A DNA stretch of 64,000 nucleotides from Paracoccus halophilus (GTDB lineage Bacteria; Pseudomonadota; Alphaproteobacteria; Rhodobacterales; Rhodobacteraceae), in the NCBI RefSeq assembly GCF_000763905.1, contig NZ_JRKN01000010.1, positions 1-64,000 on the forward strand, read 5' to 3'. The notes beneath the pieces are model-generated. The model worked only from the letters and a program-made list of their open reading frames with translations. It made no database searches and was not told the origin of the DNA. Position numbers and translations under genes: made by a program. Within the stretch, counting starts at the first letter, position 1. Each line of letters begins with the position of its first letter. Below, piece by piece: positions 1 through 8,915 of the stretch.

Positions 1-50
1 CCCCCTGACCGCCCCCGCCCAGATATCGCCGCCAAGACGACCTTTCTGGC

Positions 51-764
51 ATGATCCCCCGGGCGCTGTTTCTGGCTTGGGGGGATCTGCTGCGGCCCCG
101 GATATTTGGCGTCATCGCGCTTGGCATCGGGCTGACATTGCTGCTGTTCGCGGCGCTGCAGGCGGGTGCCTTCTGGACCATCCGCCTCGCCGCGCCCGAA
201 ACGCTGACCCTGCCATGGATCGGGACCGTGACGATCGCCCCTGCCCTGTCATGGGGGTCCTTGGTGCTGTTTCCGCTGATGAGCATCTTTCTCATGGTGC
301 CGGTCGCCGCCGGCTTTGCCGGGCTGTTCGCCGAGCGCGTCGCCGATGCCGTCGAGCAGATCCACTATCCCGAGGCGCGCGGCCTGCCGGTCGCCTTCTG
401 GGACGGCCTGTGGGAATCGCTTGCCGTCATGGGCGCGGTGATTGCCGTCACCCTGATCACGCTGATCCTGACGCCGTTTCTGGGGCCGCTGGCATCGGTT
501 CTGTATTTCGCCGGCAATGGCTGGCTGCTGGGGCGGGAGTTCTTTCAGATGGCGGCGCGGCGCCATCTGCACGAGCCGCAGGCAACCGAACTGCGCCGAC
601 GGCTCTCGACGCCGGTCACGCTGCTGGGCATCGCGATCGCGATCCTGCTGACGGTGCCGGTGCTGAACCTGATCGGGCCGGTAATGGCGGCGGCGGGGTT
701 CACCCACCTGTTCCATCTCAGCCGGCGTCGGGCACCCACCAGCCTTCGACATCCGCCCGCGTGA
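51..764 (+). CDS. EI24-family integral membrane protein
   Basis: This 237-residue protein is very hydrophobic, with membrane segments at roughly residues 17-41, 65-92, 120-155 and 186-222. The run GREFFQMAARRHL near residue 160 is typical of the EI24/CysZ-like family, whose bacterial members are poorly defined inner-membrane proteins (CysZ itself is a sulfate permease). No sulfur genes lie next to it, so a sulfate role is not supported here. The ATG has no strong ribosome binding site. Its last 15 codons overlap the 3' end of the opposite-strand DUF1467 gene by 47 bases. Confidence 0.75.
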   Translation: MIPRALFLAWGDLLRPRIFGVIALGIGLTLLLFAALQAGAFWTIRLAAPETLTLPWIGTVTIAPALSWGSLVLFPLMSIFLMVPVAAGFAGLFAERVADAVEQIHYPEARGLPVAFWDGLWESLAVMGAVIAVTLITLILTPFLGPLASVLYFAGNGWLLGREFFQMAARRHLHEPQATELRRRLSTPVTLLGIAIAILLTVPVLNLIGPVMAAAGFTHLFHLSRRRAPTSLRHPPA

Positions 765-990
765 AGAACCCGCCCAGAATGATATAGGCCAGCACGGCCC
801 AGATGATCGTGGCGATGATCGTGGCCCAGATCGCCTTTTTCTTCAGCTTGGGCTCATGCGGCGCGCCGGCCGGCGTGCCGGGCACGATCTGGCCGACATC
901 GGCCTGGCTCTGCTGGCCAAAGGGCAGCAGCACGAACAGCACCAGAACCCAGACCACGGCATAAAGGACGACACCTCCGGTCAGACTCAT
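718..990 (-). CDS. DUF1467 family small membrane protein
   Basis: This 90-residue protein has two transmembrane helices (about residues 5-24 and 53-73) with a soluble loop carrying the KLKKK stretch between them. That layout and length match DUF1467, a small alphaproteobacterial membrane family of unknown function. Its ATG shares one base with the stop codon of methylmalonyl-CoA epimerase (TGATG), so the two genes are translationally coupled. This pairing is, to my knowledge, common in Rhodobacterales. Confidence 0.8.
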   Translation of the reverse strand: MSLTGGVVLYAVVWVLVLFVLLPFGQQSQADVGQIVPGTPAGAPHEPKLKKKAIWATIIATIIWAVLAYIILGGFFTRADVEGWWVPDAG

Positions 991-1394
991 CAGACTTGCT
1001 CCAGTTCGATCAGGGTGCCGTTGAAATCCTTGGGATGCAGGAACAGGACCGGCTTGCCATGGGCGCCGATCCTGGGCTCGCCATCGCCCAGCACGCGGGC
1101 CCCCTGCGCCCCGAGCCGGTCACGCGCGGCGTTGATGTCATCGACCTCGTAACAGATGTGATGGATCCCGCCCGAGGGATTCCGGTCCAGAAAGCCGCGG
1201 ATCGGACTGTTCTCGCCCAGCGGATAAAGCAGCTCGATCTTGGTATTCGGCAGCTCGATAAAGACGACGGTCACACCGTGCTCGGGCTCGTCCTGCGGCG
1301 CGCCGACCCGGGCGCCCAGGACATCGGCATATTGCGCTGCCGCGGCCTGCAGATCCGGCACGGCGATGGCGACATGGTTCAATCGTCCGATCAT
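990..1394 (-). CDS. mce: Methylmalonyl-CoA epimerase
   Basis: The enzyme interconverts (S)- and (R)-methylmalonyl-CoA between propionyl-CoA carboxylase and the B12-dependent mutase. The 134-residue protein is a glyoxalase/VOC fold. It opens with GRLNHVAIAVPDL, which contains the first metal-ligand histidine, and carries GIHHICYEVDDI in the second half and FLHPKDFNGTLIELEQ at the C-terminus with the final glutamate ligand. I chose the ATG at 1394 because GGAGG precedes it by six bases; the frame is open further upstream but that extension is not family-like. prpE (51495) supplies propionyl-CoA for the same route. No mutase or carboxylase gene is in the window. Confidence 0.93.
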   Translation of the reverse strand: MIGRLNHVAIAVPDLQAAAAQYADVLGARVGAPQDEPEHGVTVVFIELPNTKIELLYPLGENSPIRGFLDRNPSGGIHHICYEVDDINAARDRLGAQGARVLGDGEPRIGAHGKPVLFLHPKDFNGTLIELEQV

Positions 1395-1530
1395 GCGATC
1401 CTCCGTCATCTGAGGTCCTTCTAGGACCTTGGGGCGGCAGGGGAAAGGAAAAGAAACCGTGATTAACCGCTTATTAGCCAAATCGCGCGAATCTGCATGG
1501 AGACAGCGATTCTCAGGTTAGGACTAAGCG

Positions 1531-2262
1531 ATGATGGAACAGGAAAGGATCGGGGCGGAGACATGTCCCACCTGGCAGGTCACCCTGCCCAACCGACCGC
1601 TGGCCGGGCTGACCGTGCTGGTGGTCGAGGATTCGCGCGTCGCCTCCGAGGCGGTGCGGCTGCTATGCCTGCGATCCGGCGCGCGCATCCGGCGGGCCGA
1701 CTGCATCCGCTCGGCCCTGCGGCACCTGCAGACCTATCGCCCGGGCGCGGTGATCATCGATATGGGCCTGCCCGATGGCGATGGCGCCGACATGATCGCG
1801 ACCATCGCCAGAAGCGAGCCGCGCGTGCCTGTGATTCTGGGCATCTCGGGCGATCCCGGCAATCGCGACGCGGCGATGAAGGCCGGCGCCGACGGGTTTC
1901 TGGCCAAGCCGATCGAAAGCCTCGCCGTGTTTCAGGAGGCGATCCTTGCCGCCCTGCCGGCGGATGCCCGGCCCAAATGGCCGCGCATCCTGCCCGATGA
2001 GGTGATCGCGGCGGATCAGGGCGCGCTGCGCGACGATCTTGCCCATGTGGCCGAGGTGCTGTCGCTGGCCGACGATACCGCCGCCATCGACTATATCGTG
2101 CGCTTTCTGGCCGGGGTCGCGCGCTCGGCACATGACCGCCCGCTTGAGGATGCAGCGACGGCGCTCGCCCGCGACCATGCCGAGGGAAGGGCGCTTGCCA
2201 CCGATCTGGCGCGGATCAGCGGGCTGGTGCAGGACCGTCTGGCCACCGTGCGCATGTCCTAA
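1531..2262 (+). CDS. Orphan response regulator with helical C-terminal region
   Basis: This 243-residue protein has a CheY-like receiver domain at about residues 26-140. The acidic pair E33-D34, phospho-acceptor D77 (IIDMGLP), S106 and K126 (LAKP) are all present, so phosphorylation is likely. The remaining 100 residues are predicted helical and match no DNA-binding or enzymatic output domain I recognise. No histidine kinase is adjacent. It is divergent from mce across a 136-base gap. The next in-frame codon at 1534 is also ATG and could be the start. Its stop codon overlaps the end of the facing acetyltransferase gene by four bases. Confidence 0.85.
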   Translation: MMEQERIGAETCPTWQVTLPNRPLAGLTVLVVEDSRVASEAVRLLCLRSGARIRRADCIRSALRHLQTYRPGAVIIDMGLPDGDGADMIATIARSEPRVPVILGISGDPGNRDAAMKAGADGFLAKPIESLAVFQEAILAALPADARPKWPRILPDEVIAADQGALRDDLAHVAEVLSLADDTAAIDYIVRFLAGVARSAHDRPLEDAATALARDHAEGRALATDLARISGLVQDRLATVRMS

Positions 2263-2948
2263 GCCTCGCGCGCGGTCAGTTCCCCCAGGCTTTGGCGTTG
2301 GCACCCCCGGGCATCGAAATTGCCGGGCGCAAGCCAGAGCGCGTGCGCCCGCGCCAGCGACGGCCATTCGCTGTCGATGATCGAGAACCAGGCCGTATCG
2401 CGATTGCGGCCCTTGACGATCAGGTGCTGGCGGAACACGCCCTCATGGGTAAAGCCGTAGCGCCGCGCGGCCCGGCGGGACGGCTCGTTCAGCGCGTCGC
2501 ATTTCCACTCGACGCGACGATAGCCGGCGGCAAAGGCCCAGCCGATCATCAGCGATATCGCCTCGGTCGCGGCGGTGCTTCGCTGCATGAAGGGGGCGAT
2601 CCCGATATGGCCGATCTCGATCACGCCATGGCCCCGCTCGATCCGAAGATAGGCGCCAAGCCCGCCAATGCCGCCGGTCTCCCTGTCGCGGAAGGCATAG
2701 AAGAAAGGATCGGACAGGCCGGCCATGGAAGCCTGCCAATCGCGATAGGCCCGCAGATCGGCAAACGGGCCATAGGGCAGATAGTCCCAGACCCGGTCCT
2801 GCCCGGCATTGGCCGCGAACAGATCATCGGCATGGCGCGCGGGATCAAGCCGCTCAAGCGTCACATGTCGCCCCTCGATCAGGGCGGGTCCCGGCGCGGG
2901 CGGCGGGGCGAAGCCCGGCACGGCGGCGCCCAGAAGGCGTTGGGTCAT
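2259..2948 (-). CDS. GNAT N-acetyltransferase, RimJ/RimL type
   Basis: This 229-residue protein has the layout of the GNAT_3/RimL-like family: LIEGRHVTLERLDP near residue 25, a central GIGGLGAYLRIE strand, the acetyl-CoA region around IGHIGIAPFMQRSTAATEA, and the C-terminal NEPSRRAARRYGFTHEGVFRQHL segment. Such enzymes transfer an acetyl group from acetyl-CoA to an amine, often a protein N-terminus or an antibiotic. The substrate cannot be read from sequence. It is probably cytoplasmic and lies 20 bases after the DUF1501 gene region on the same strand as its own unit. Confidence 0.85.
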   Translation of the reverse strand: MTQRLLGAAVPGFAPPPAPGPALIEGRHVTLERLDPARHADDLFAANAGQDRVWDYLPYGPFADLRAYRDWQASMAGLSDPFFYAFRDRETGGIGGLGAYLRIERGHGVIEIGHIGIAPFMQRSTAATEAISLMIGWAFAAGYRRVEWKCDALNEPSRRAARRYGFTHEGVFRQHLIVKGRNRDTAWFSIIDSEWPSLARAHALWLAPGNFDARGCQRQSLGELTAREA

Positions 2949-2968
2949 GGGGTTCTGTCCTGCACTGG

Positions 2969-4150
2969 TCAGGCAAGTATCCCCGGATCTTCTCCAAGCT
3001 CAAGGCCGGGAAAGACCGCACGCTCCAGCCGGTCGCGTTCGATCCCGAACAAGCCCTGCATGGCCCAGCCCGCATAGGCGCGGATGTCGCGGGTGGGCAT
3101 CAGGTCGCGGCCGGCGTAAAGCTGCCCCTCACCCAGGCCCGGCCATTCGCCATAGGCCCGCCCGCCCCGGATGGCGCCGCCCGCCATGATCAACGCCCCG
3201 CCGGTGCCATGATCGGTCCCGCCCGAGCCGTTCTCGCGCACGGTGCGACCGAATTCCGTCATCGCCAGGACGGTGGTCCGGCCCCAGTTCGCGCCGAGCC
3301 CGTCGCGCAGGGCCAGAATGGCCGCCGCCAGCCGGTCCAGCGCCCGGCCCAGAACCACCTCCTGATTGGCATGCGTGTCCCAGCCGGCGATGGAAAAGGC
3401 CGCGATCCGGCTTTCGCCGTTCAGCCGGCTGGCGGTGAACGCCCCCAGCGCGGTGGCGTCGGCGGTCGGCCCTTGCGTGCGCGTCATATCCATGGACTCG
3501 GCGCCGATCTGGATCGCGTCGCGGGCCGCATCGCGAAACAGCGGGTCGGCCTGATAGACATGCTCCAGCAGAAGCTGCGCCTGCGCCGAAAGATCCAGGC
3601 TGGCCCGCGGCGCCCAGCTGAGATGCGCGGCTTCGCCGCTGAGGATCTTCATCTGCTCGACCCCCACGGAATAGGCCGTCTCGGCGGTGGCGCCCGGCGT
3701 GGCGAGCAGCAGCCGGTTCAGCCAGCCGCCGACGCGGCGATCCACCGGCAGGTCGTTTCCGGTTCCCGCCTCGAGCACGTCCTGGCCGTCGAAATGGCTG
3801 CGCTTGTCGCGATAGGGCGTCGAAACGGCGTGGGCGAAAGCCAGCTCTCCGTTTTTCCAAAGGGGCATCAGCGGGGCCAGACCGGGATGCAGCGCGTAGA
3901 ACCCGTCCAGATCCAGCGCGCCGCGATCGGGGCCGGTGGCAAGCTTGCGCCGCAACTGGCGCAGCGCCGGATCGCCATAGGGCTGGATCACGTCCAGCCC
4001 GTCCATCGCGCCGCGCAGGATGATCACCACCAGCCGGTTGTCGCCCGGCAGCGCGGCAAATGTCATCGAGCTCATCAGCGGATGCGCCGCGGCGGAACAG
4101 CCGATCAGCGCGGTGCCTTTCAGAAACAGTCGGCGGTCCGGGTTCAGCAT
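2969..4150 (-). CDS. DUF1501 protein with Tat signal
   Basis: This 393-residue protein begins with DRRLFLKGTALIG, a good match to the twin-arginine export consensus, followed by a hydrophobic run. The mature part carries the DUF1501 hallmarks LRGAMDGLDVIQPYGDP, RDKRSHFDGQDVLEAG and TEFGRTVRENGSGGTDHGTGG. The last motif resembles alkaline-phosphatase/sulfatase metal sites, which suggests an exported hydrolase-like fold, but no activity is established for this family. It follows the DUF1800 gene by nine bases on the same strand, an association seen across many bacteria. Confidence 0.9.
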   Translation of the reverse strand: MLNPDRRLFLKGTALIGCSAAAHPLMSSMTFAALPGDNRLVVIILRGAMDGLDVIQPYGDPALRQLRRKLATGPDRGALDLDGFYALHPGLAPLMPLWKNGELAFAHAVSTPYRDKRSHFDGQDVLEAGTGNDLPVDRRVGGWLNRLLLATPGATAETAYSVGVEQMKILSGEAAHLSWAPRASLDLSAQAQLLLEHVYQADPLFRDAARDAIQIGAESMDMTRTQGPTADATALGAFTASRLNGESRIAAFSIAGWDTHANQEVVLGRALDRLAAAILALRDGLGANWGRTTVLAMTEFGRTVRENGSGGTDHGTGGALIMAGGAIRGGRAYGEWPGLGEGQLYAGRDLMPTRDIRAYAGWAMQGLFGIERDRLERAVFPGLELGEDPGILA

Positions 4151-4159
4151 GCGTCCCTC

Positions 4160-5527
4160 CTATCGCCGGTTGAAATCACTGGAGGCCAGGATCAGCGCGA
4201 CCCCCTCGGCCCGGCTTTCGGCCTTGGGCACCGCCCAGGCCAGTTCCGGCGACTGGCCGCCGCGAAATGTGGTCTCAAGCAGTTCGCGCGGATCGGGCAA
4301 TTCGTCCAGCATCTGGCGCGGCATCCGCAGCGACCAGTTGATCCGCGCCGCCAGTTGCTGCGGCGCGATCCAGGCCGACGCCTCTTCCGGCCATCCGTCG
4401 GGGCCTTTCTGCCGCCCCCAGGGCTGGCCCATGCTGTTCATCGCATTGAACAGCCAGCGCGCATTCTGCGGATGCTCCAGCGCCGCGATCTTCTGGCCGG
4501 TCACGCCCAGGGCGCGAAACCCGGCGGCCAGCAGGTCGAAAGGCTGGCGGATCTTCTGGCCCATCGTCTGCGCCAGCGCCGGATGGCCGACCATGACACG
4601 ATAGACCCGCGCCAGATCGCCGCCCGTCTCGCGCCAGGTCTGCACCATGTCGCGCACCAGTGGCTCGGGCGGGGTGTCGGAAAAGAAATGCACCGCCAGC
4701 TTCTTCGAGACATATTGCGCGGTCTCGGGCCGGCGGGCGATGTCGGTCAGCGCCGCGCGGATATCCGCCATATCGGCGCGCCCGCCACCATAGCTTTCGC
4801 CCAGCACCGTCTCGGCGCCCGGCTCGGCCATCTGCGGTTGAAAGACCACGCCCTTGGCAGGCGTATAAGTCATGCCGGTCAGCAGTTCGGCCAGTTCGCG
4901 GACATCCTTCTGGCTATAGGGTGCGCCGACGCCCATCGAATGCAGTTCCAGCGCCTCGCGCGCGAGGTTCTCGTTCAGGCCGAAGCCCCGCTCCTTGCGC
5001 TTTTGCGCAAAGGGCGAATTCGGGCCGCGACTGGCGGTCTGGTCCAGATAAAGCATCATCATCGGATGGGTTTCGGCCGCGACATACATGTCCTCGAACC
5101 GGCCGGTCAGATGCGGGCGAATCGCCTCGTCGGCAAAGGCCATGGCCAGCGGGTTCTGTCCCGCCCCCATCGGCCTGATGGTGAAGTGATCGGACCAGAA
5201 CTGTACCAGCCTTTCGCCGAAGCCGACCGGGTCGTCGACCGCGCGCACCATCCGGCGCTGCAGGTCGATCACCGTCAGGCGCGACAGGCTGCGGGCAAAG
5301 GTCCGGTATTCATCGACCGCCTTCTTGTCGCCCTGTTTGCGTGCCTTGCTGAGTTCGCCCAGCCGCAGATGGAATTCCCGGGCTTCGTCCGTCGTCACGG
5401 CATCCGCGCCCGGCGCGGCGCGGGCCACCCCCGCCAGAACGGCGTCGGCATCTTGCGGCGGCGGCATCAGCGGCGACAGGCCATAGCCCAGCCGGATCGC
5501 CGCGAGTTCGGGAAACCCAAGGGACAT
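4160..5527 (-). CDS. DUF1800 domain protein
   Basis: This 455-residue protein has the DUF1800 order: an N-terminal AAIRLGYGLSP segment, LVQFWSDHFTIRP near residue 140, NENLAREALELHSMGVG and YSQKDVRELAELLTGMTY in the middle, and KKLAVHFFSDTPPEP further on. The family's function is unknown. No signal peptide or membrane helix is visible. Since its partner DUF1501 carries a Tat signal, it may be exported in complex with that protein (inference), or may stay in the cytoplasm. It is the first gene of the two-gene unit. Confidence 0.9.
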   Translation of the reverse strand: MSLGFPELAAIRLGYGLSPLMPPPQDADAVLAGVARAAPGADAVTTDEAREFHLRLGELSKARKQGDKKAVDEYRTFARSLSRLTVIDLQRRMVRAVDDPVGFGERLVQFWSDHFTIRPMGAGQNPLAMAFADEAIRPHLTGRFEDMYVAAETHPMMMLYLDQTASRGPNSPFAQKRKERGFGLNENLAREALELHSMGVGAPYSQKDVRELAELLTGMTYTPAKGVVFQPQMAEPGAETVLGESYGGGRADMADIRAALTDIARRPETAQYVSKKLAVHFFSDTPPEPLVRDMVQTWRETGGDLARVYRVMVGHPALAQTMGQKIRQPFDLLAAGFRALGVTGQKIAALEHPQNARWLFNAMNSMGQPWGRQKGPDGWPEEASAWIAPQQLAARINWSLRMPRQMLDELPDPRELLETTFRGGQSPELAWAVPKAESRAEGVALILASSDFNRR

Positions 5528-5617
5528 CGGGACACCTTTCGCGACCGGGATGCAGTGACATCCCGCCTGCCGTTATCGCACGAAGCGGCACCAAGGTCAG
5601 ATCACGCTTTCTTCAAC

Positions 5618-5646
5618 CCGGCACGAAAGCCGGCCCCGGCGGGGCC
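5618..5646 (-). terminator. Possible aspS terminator hairpins
   Basis: Just after the aspS stop codon (minus strand) are two overlapping inverted repeats. One is GGCCCC-GGC-GGGGCC at 5632-5646. The other is CCGGC-ACGAAA-GCCGG at about 5618-5633. They cannot both form fully. No long T tract follows, so this is a weak or factor-assisted terminator candidate. Confidence 0.35.
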
Positions 5647-5661
5647 GCGCCATCCGGCTGC

Positions 5662-7437
5662 CTATTCCCGGGGCAGCACCCGCAGCCGCAATTCGCGCAG
5701 CTGTTCGTTGGTGGGTTCGCTGGGGGCGCCCATCATCAGGTCCTCGGCGCGCTGGTTCATCGGGAACATGATGACTTCGCGGATGTTCTGTTCGTCGGCC
5801 AGCAGCATCACGATCCGGTCGATCCCCGCCGCGCAACCGCCATGCGGCGGCGCGCCATAGCGGAACGCCTTGACCATGCCGCCGAAACGGCTTTCGACCT
5901 CGGATTCGGGATAGCCGGCCAGTCCAAAGGCCTTGAACATGATTTCCGGCTTGTGGTTGCGGATCGCGCCCGAGACCAGCTCATAGCCGTTGCAGGCCAG
6001 ATCGTACTGATAGCCCTTGACCGCCAGCGGATCGCCCTCAAGCGCCGCCATCCCGCCCTGCGGCATGGAAAACGGGTTGTGGCTGAAGTCGATCCGGCCG
6101 TCCTCGGTCTTTTCATACATCGGGAAATCGACGATCCAGGCGAATTTGAACTGGTTTTCATCGGTCAGGCCAAGCTCGCGACCGATCTCGTTGCGGGCGC
6201 GGCCGGCGACAGCCTCGAAGGTTTCGGGCTTGCCGCCAAGGAAGAAGGCCGCGTCGCCTTCGGCCAGCCCAAGCTGCTGGCGGATCGCCTCGGTCCGTTC
6301 GGGGCCGATGTTTTTCGCAATCGGGCCGGCGGCTTCGGTCTGGCCGTCATCGCCCTTGCGCCAGAAGATATACCCCATCCCCGGCAGCCCCTGCTGTTGC
6401 GCGAATGCATTCATCCGGTCTGCAAATTTGCGGCTGCCGCCCTTGGGCGCGGGAATGGCGCGGACCTCGGTCCCCTCCTGCTCCAGCAGCTTGGCAAAGA
6501 TGGCAAAGCCCGAGCCGCGGAAATGGTCGGAAACCACCTGCATCTCGATCGGGTTGCGCAGGTCGGGCTTGTCGCTGCCATATTTCAGCATCGCCTCGGC
6601 ATAGGGGATGCGCGGCCAGTCGGGATCGACCTTGCGGTCGCCGCCGAACTCCTCGAACAGGCCCTGAATGACCGGCTGGATGGCGCGGAACACGTCCTCC
6701 TGCTCGACAAAGGACATTTCCATGTCGAGCTGGTAGAAATCGGTCGGGCTGCGGTCGGCGCGCGGGTCCTCGTCGCGGAAACAGGGGGCGATCTGGAAAT
6801 ACTTGTCGAAGCCCGCGACCATGATCAGCTGCTTGAACTGCTGCGGCGCCTGCGGCAGCGCGTAGAACCGGCCCGGATGCAGGCGCGAGGGCACCAGAAA
6901 GTCGCGCGCCCCCTCGGGGCTGGAGGCGGTGATGATCGGGGTCTGGAACTCGGTGAAACCGGCATCCCACATCGCATCGCGGATCCATTTGATCACGCGG
7001 GCGCGCAGCATGATGTTGTTGTGCAGCGACTCGCGGCGCAGGTCCAGGAAACGGTAGGCGAGCCGGGTTTCCTCGGGGTAGTCCTGATCGCCGAAGACCG
7101 GCAGCGGCAGGTCGTCCGAGGCGCCCAGCACCGCCATGTCGGTGGCATAGACCTCGATCTCGCCGGTGGGCAGTCTGGGGTTGACCAGATCGGGGTCGCG
7201 CAGCTTGACCCGGCCGTCGATGCGGATCACGGTTTCCGCGCGCAGCTTTTCCATCGCGGCGAATGCCGGGCTGTCGCTGTCGGCGATGACCTGGGTGATG
7301 CCGTAATGGTCGCGCAGGTCGATGAACAGCACGCCGCCATGGTCGCGGACCCGGTGGACCCAGCCGGACAGGCGGATTTCGGCTCCGGCGGCTTTTGCAG
7401 TCAGCTCGCCACAGGTATGGCTGCGATAGGCGCTCAT
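5662..7437 (-). CDS. aspS: Aspartyl-tRNA synthetase
   Basis: This 591-residue class II synthetase charges tRNA-Asp. It has the N-terminal OB-fold anticodon domain (about 1-105), motif 2 with [11 protein letters not shown], the bacterial GAD insertion region around residues 290-420, and motif 3 GIDRIVMLL near the C-terminus. The start at 7437 is supported by AAGGGGA upstream and by [12 protein letters not shown] matching family N-termini. The anticodon-domain loop reads RDHGG with His33; a histidine here marks relaxed enzymes that also charge tRNA-Asn for GatCAB amidation, which is usual in alphaproteobacteria (inference). Confidence 0.97.
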   Translation of the reverse strand: MSAYRSHTCGELTAKAAGAEIRLSGWVHRVRDHGGVLFIDLRDHYGITQVIADSDSPAFAAMEKLRAETVIRIDGRVKLRDPDLVNPRLPTGEIEVYATDMAVLGASDDLPLPVFGDQDYPEETRLAYRFLDLRRESLHNNIMLRARVIKWIRDAMWDAGFTEFQTPIITASSPEGARDFLVPSRLHPGRFYALPQAPQQFKQLIMVAGFDKYFQIAPCFRDEDPRADRSPTDFYQLDMEMSFVEQEDVFRAIQPVIQGLFEEFGGDRKVDPDWPRIPYAEAMLKYGSDKPDLRNPIEMQVVSDHFRGSGFAIFAKLLEQEGTEVRAIPAPKGGSRKFADRMNAFAQQQGLPGMGYIFWRKGDDGQTEAAGPIAKNIGPERTEAIRQQLGLAEGDAAFFLGGKPETFEAVAGRARNEIGRELGLTDENQFKFAWIVDFPMYEKTEDGRIDFSHNPFSMPQGGMAALEGDPLAVKGYQYDLACNGYELVSGAIRNHKPEIMFKAFGLAGYPESEVESRFGGMVKAFRYGAPPHGGCAAGIDRIVMLLADEQNIREVIMFPMNQRAEDLMMGAPSEPTNEQLRELRLRVLPRE

Positions 7438-7497
7438 CGTTTTTCCCCTTGCGTATCGGCCCCGCATCAACCGCGCCGCGCCGGGGAAGTCAAGCAA

Positions 7498-8154
7498 TCA
7501 GAAAGGCCGCACCACCGCGCCGGACCAGAAATAGGCCCCCATTCCGACGGTAAACAGCGCATTGCCGGCGATCGCATGCAGGAGCCAGGCCGTCGGAAAG
7601 CCCCGGACCAGATAGGCGCGGGCGAATATCCAGCCGCCGATAAAGGTCATCACCGCGACGACGATGGACCAGTACATCAGATGCGCGAATGAAAACACCG
7701 TCGCATTGACCAGAACCGCCGTCGCGCGGTCGGGAAACAGGCTGCCGAAGCGGTGAAAGAACAGCGGCCGGAAGATCAGCTCCTGCGGCAGCGCCGAAAG
7801 CAGCGGGTAAAGCAGCCAGATCAGTCCCAGCAGGCGCAGCCGCTCGGGCGTGAGCAGGCGGATATAGTCGGGCCGGGTGACCTGGATGATGATCCAGCCC
7901 GACACGCCCACGAAAAGGCCGAACAGCAGCACCTGCCAGATCGGCACCCGGCGAAAGCCGCGGACCAGGCCGCGCCAGTCGAAGCCGCCCGTGCGCCACA
8001 AGAGCGCCAGCCCGGCGATGCTGAACACGGCCAGCGCCTCGAACAGCAGCCGGCCGGGCATGAACAGCGCGATGCCCAGCGGCGCCCCGATATAGAGCGC
8101 CGAGAACTCGGCCCAAAGCAGGCCGCGATTTACTGCATGCGCGTGCTCAGCCAT
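7498..8154 (-). CDS. CPBP family intramembrane protease-like protein
   Basis: This 218-residue polytopic membrane protein has the three CPBP (CAAX protease/Abi) motifs: QELIFR at residues 124-129, FSFAHLMY, and LLHAIAGN near residue 195. The usual first glutamate of EExxxR is Gln124, while Glu125 and Arg129 remain. Family members cleave substrates in the membrane or have lost activity; the target is unknown. The ATG at 8154 is the more likely start; a GTG lies nine bases upstream at 8163, and neither has a clear ribosome binding site. The gene overlaps the upstream GH25 gene by 25 bases, so expression is probably coupled. Confidence 0.85.
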   Translation of the reverse strand: MAEHAHAVNRGLLWAEFSALYIGAPLGIALFMPGRLLFEALAVFSIAGLALLWRTGGFDWRGLVRGFRRVPIWQVLLFGLFVGVSGWIIIQVTRPDYIRLLTPERLRLLGLIWLLYPLLSALPQELIFRPLFFHRFGSLFPDRATAVLVNATVFSFAHLMYWSIVVAVMTFIGGWIFARAYLVRGFPTAWLLHAIAGNALFTVGMGAYFWSGAVVRPF

Positions 8155-8915
8155 TGTCGCCACTGTGCCGCAGAACCGGCAAATACGTTGATATCGACAT
8201 TGCCCCGAATCCCCGGAACCAGACCCGTGCCGGTATATTGCCAGAAACTGTAGCGCTGGCCCGGATAGGTGATGCGCGGATGACCCGCGACGGAACGCAG
8301 CCAGAACTCCTCGGGCCAGCTGCGGATATTGTTGTCACGATAGAAATCGACCGTGGTATAGATGATCGGGCGCTGGCCGTAATAGCGGTGCAGGATATCC
8401 TTGAATATCCTCGCCTCACGCAGGACCTCGCTGCTGGGCGGCCGGCGCGGACAGGTCCGCGAGACGGTCCATTCCAGATCCAGCACCGGCGGCAGCGCGC
8501 CGCGTTCGCGCGGCACGTTCCTGATGAACCATTCCGCCTGTTCCCGGCCCGAGCGGCAGAAATAGAAATAGTGATAGGCGCCGCGCGGGATGCGCGCGCG
8601 GGCGGTCTCGGCCCAGTAGCGGCGGAAGTTCGGATCGGCGTAATCGCCGCCCTCGGTCGCCTTGATATAGACAAAGCTCACCCCCGAGCCGCGCACCCGG
8701 TTCCAGTCGATATCGCCCTGATAGCGCGAGATATCCAGACCCTGGACCGGGTGGTCATAGGGGTGGCCGCCGACCCATTCATGGGGCGCGCTGTCGCCGA
8801 ATTGCGGGCCCGAGCCCTGCCCCACGGTCACACCGGGGCCACGCGGCGCCCCACCTCCGCAAGCCGCCAGAACGGCCAGCGACAGCACCGCGAAAATCCT
8901 AACTGCGAGTCTCAT
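8130..8915 (-). CDS. GH25 muramidase (lysozyme) lipoprotein
   Basis: This 261-residue protein starts with a lipoprotein signal ending in LAAC (Cys19), so it should be lipid-anchored in the periplasm or outer membrane. The glycoside hydrolase 25 domain covers about residues 58-255. It has the substrate-site GLDISRYQGDIDW (Asp61) and the catalytic pair VLDLEW (Asp146, Glu148), plus YTTVDFY and YSFWQYTGTG. Such enzymes cleave the MurNAc-GlcNAc bond of peptidoglycan. The start at 8915 has AGAGGG upstream. A hairpin (8931-8959) sits just before that site in the leader. Confidence 0.9.
   Translation of the reverse strand: MRLAVRIFAVLSLAVLAACGGGAPRGPGVTVGQGSGPQFGDSAPHEWVGGHPYDHPVQGLDISRYQGDIDWNRVRGSGVSFVYIKATEGGDYADPNFRRYWAETARARIPRGAYHYFYFCRSGREQAEWFIRNVPRERGALPPVLDLEWTVSRTCPRRPPSSEVLREARIFKDILHRYYGQRPIIYTTVDFYRDNNIRSWPEEFWLRSVAGHPRITYPGQRYSFWQYTGTGLVPGIRGNVDINVFAGSAAQWRQWLSTRMQ

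Noticed and set aside
1395..1481. Longer N-terminus for methylmalonyl-CoA epimerase
   Set aside because: The extension is not family-like, while GGAGG stands right before the ATG at 1394.
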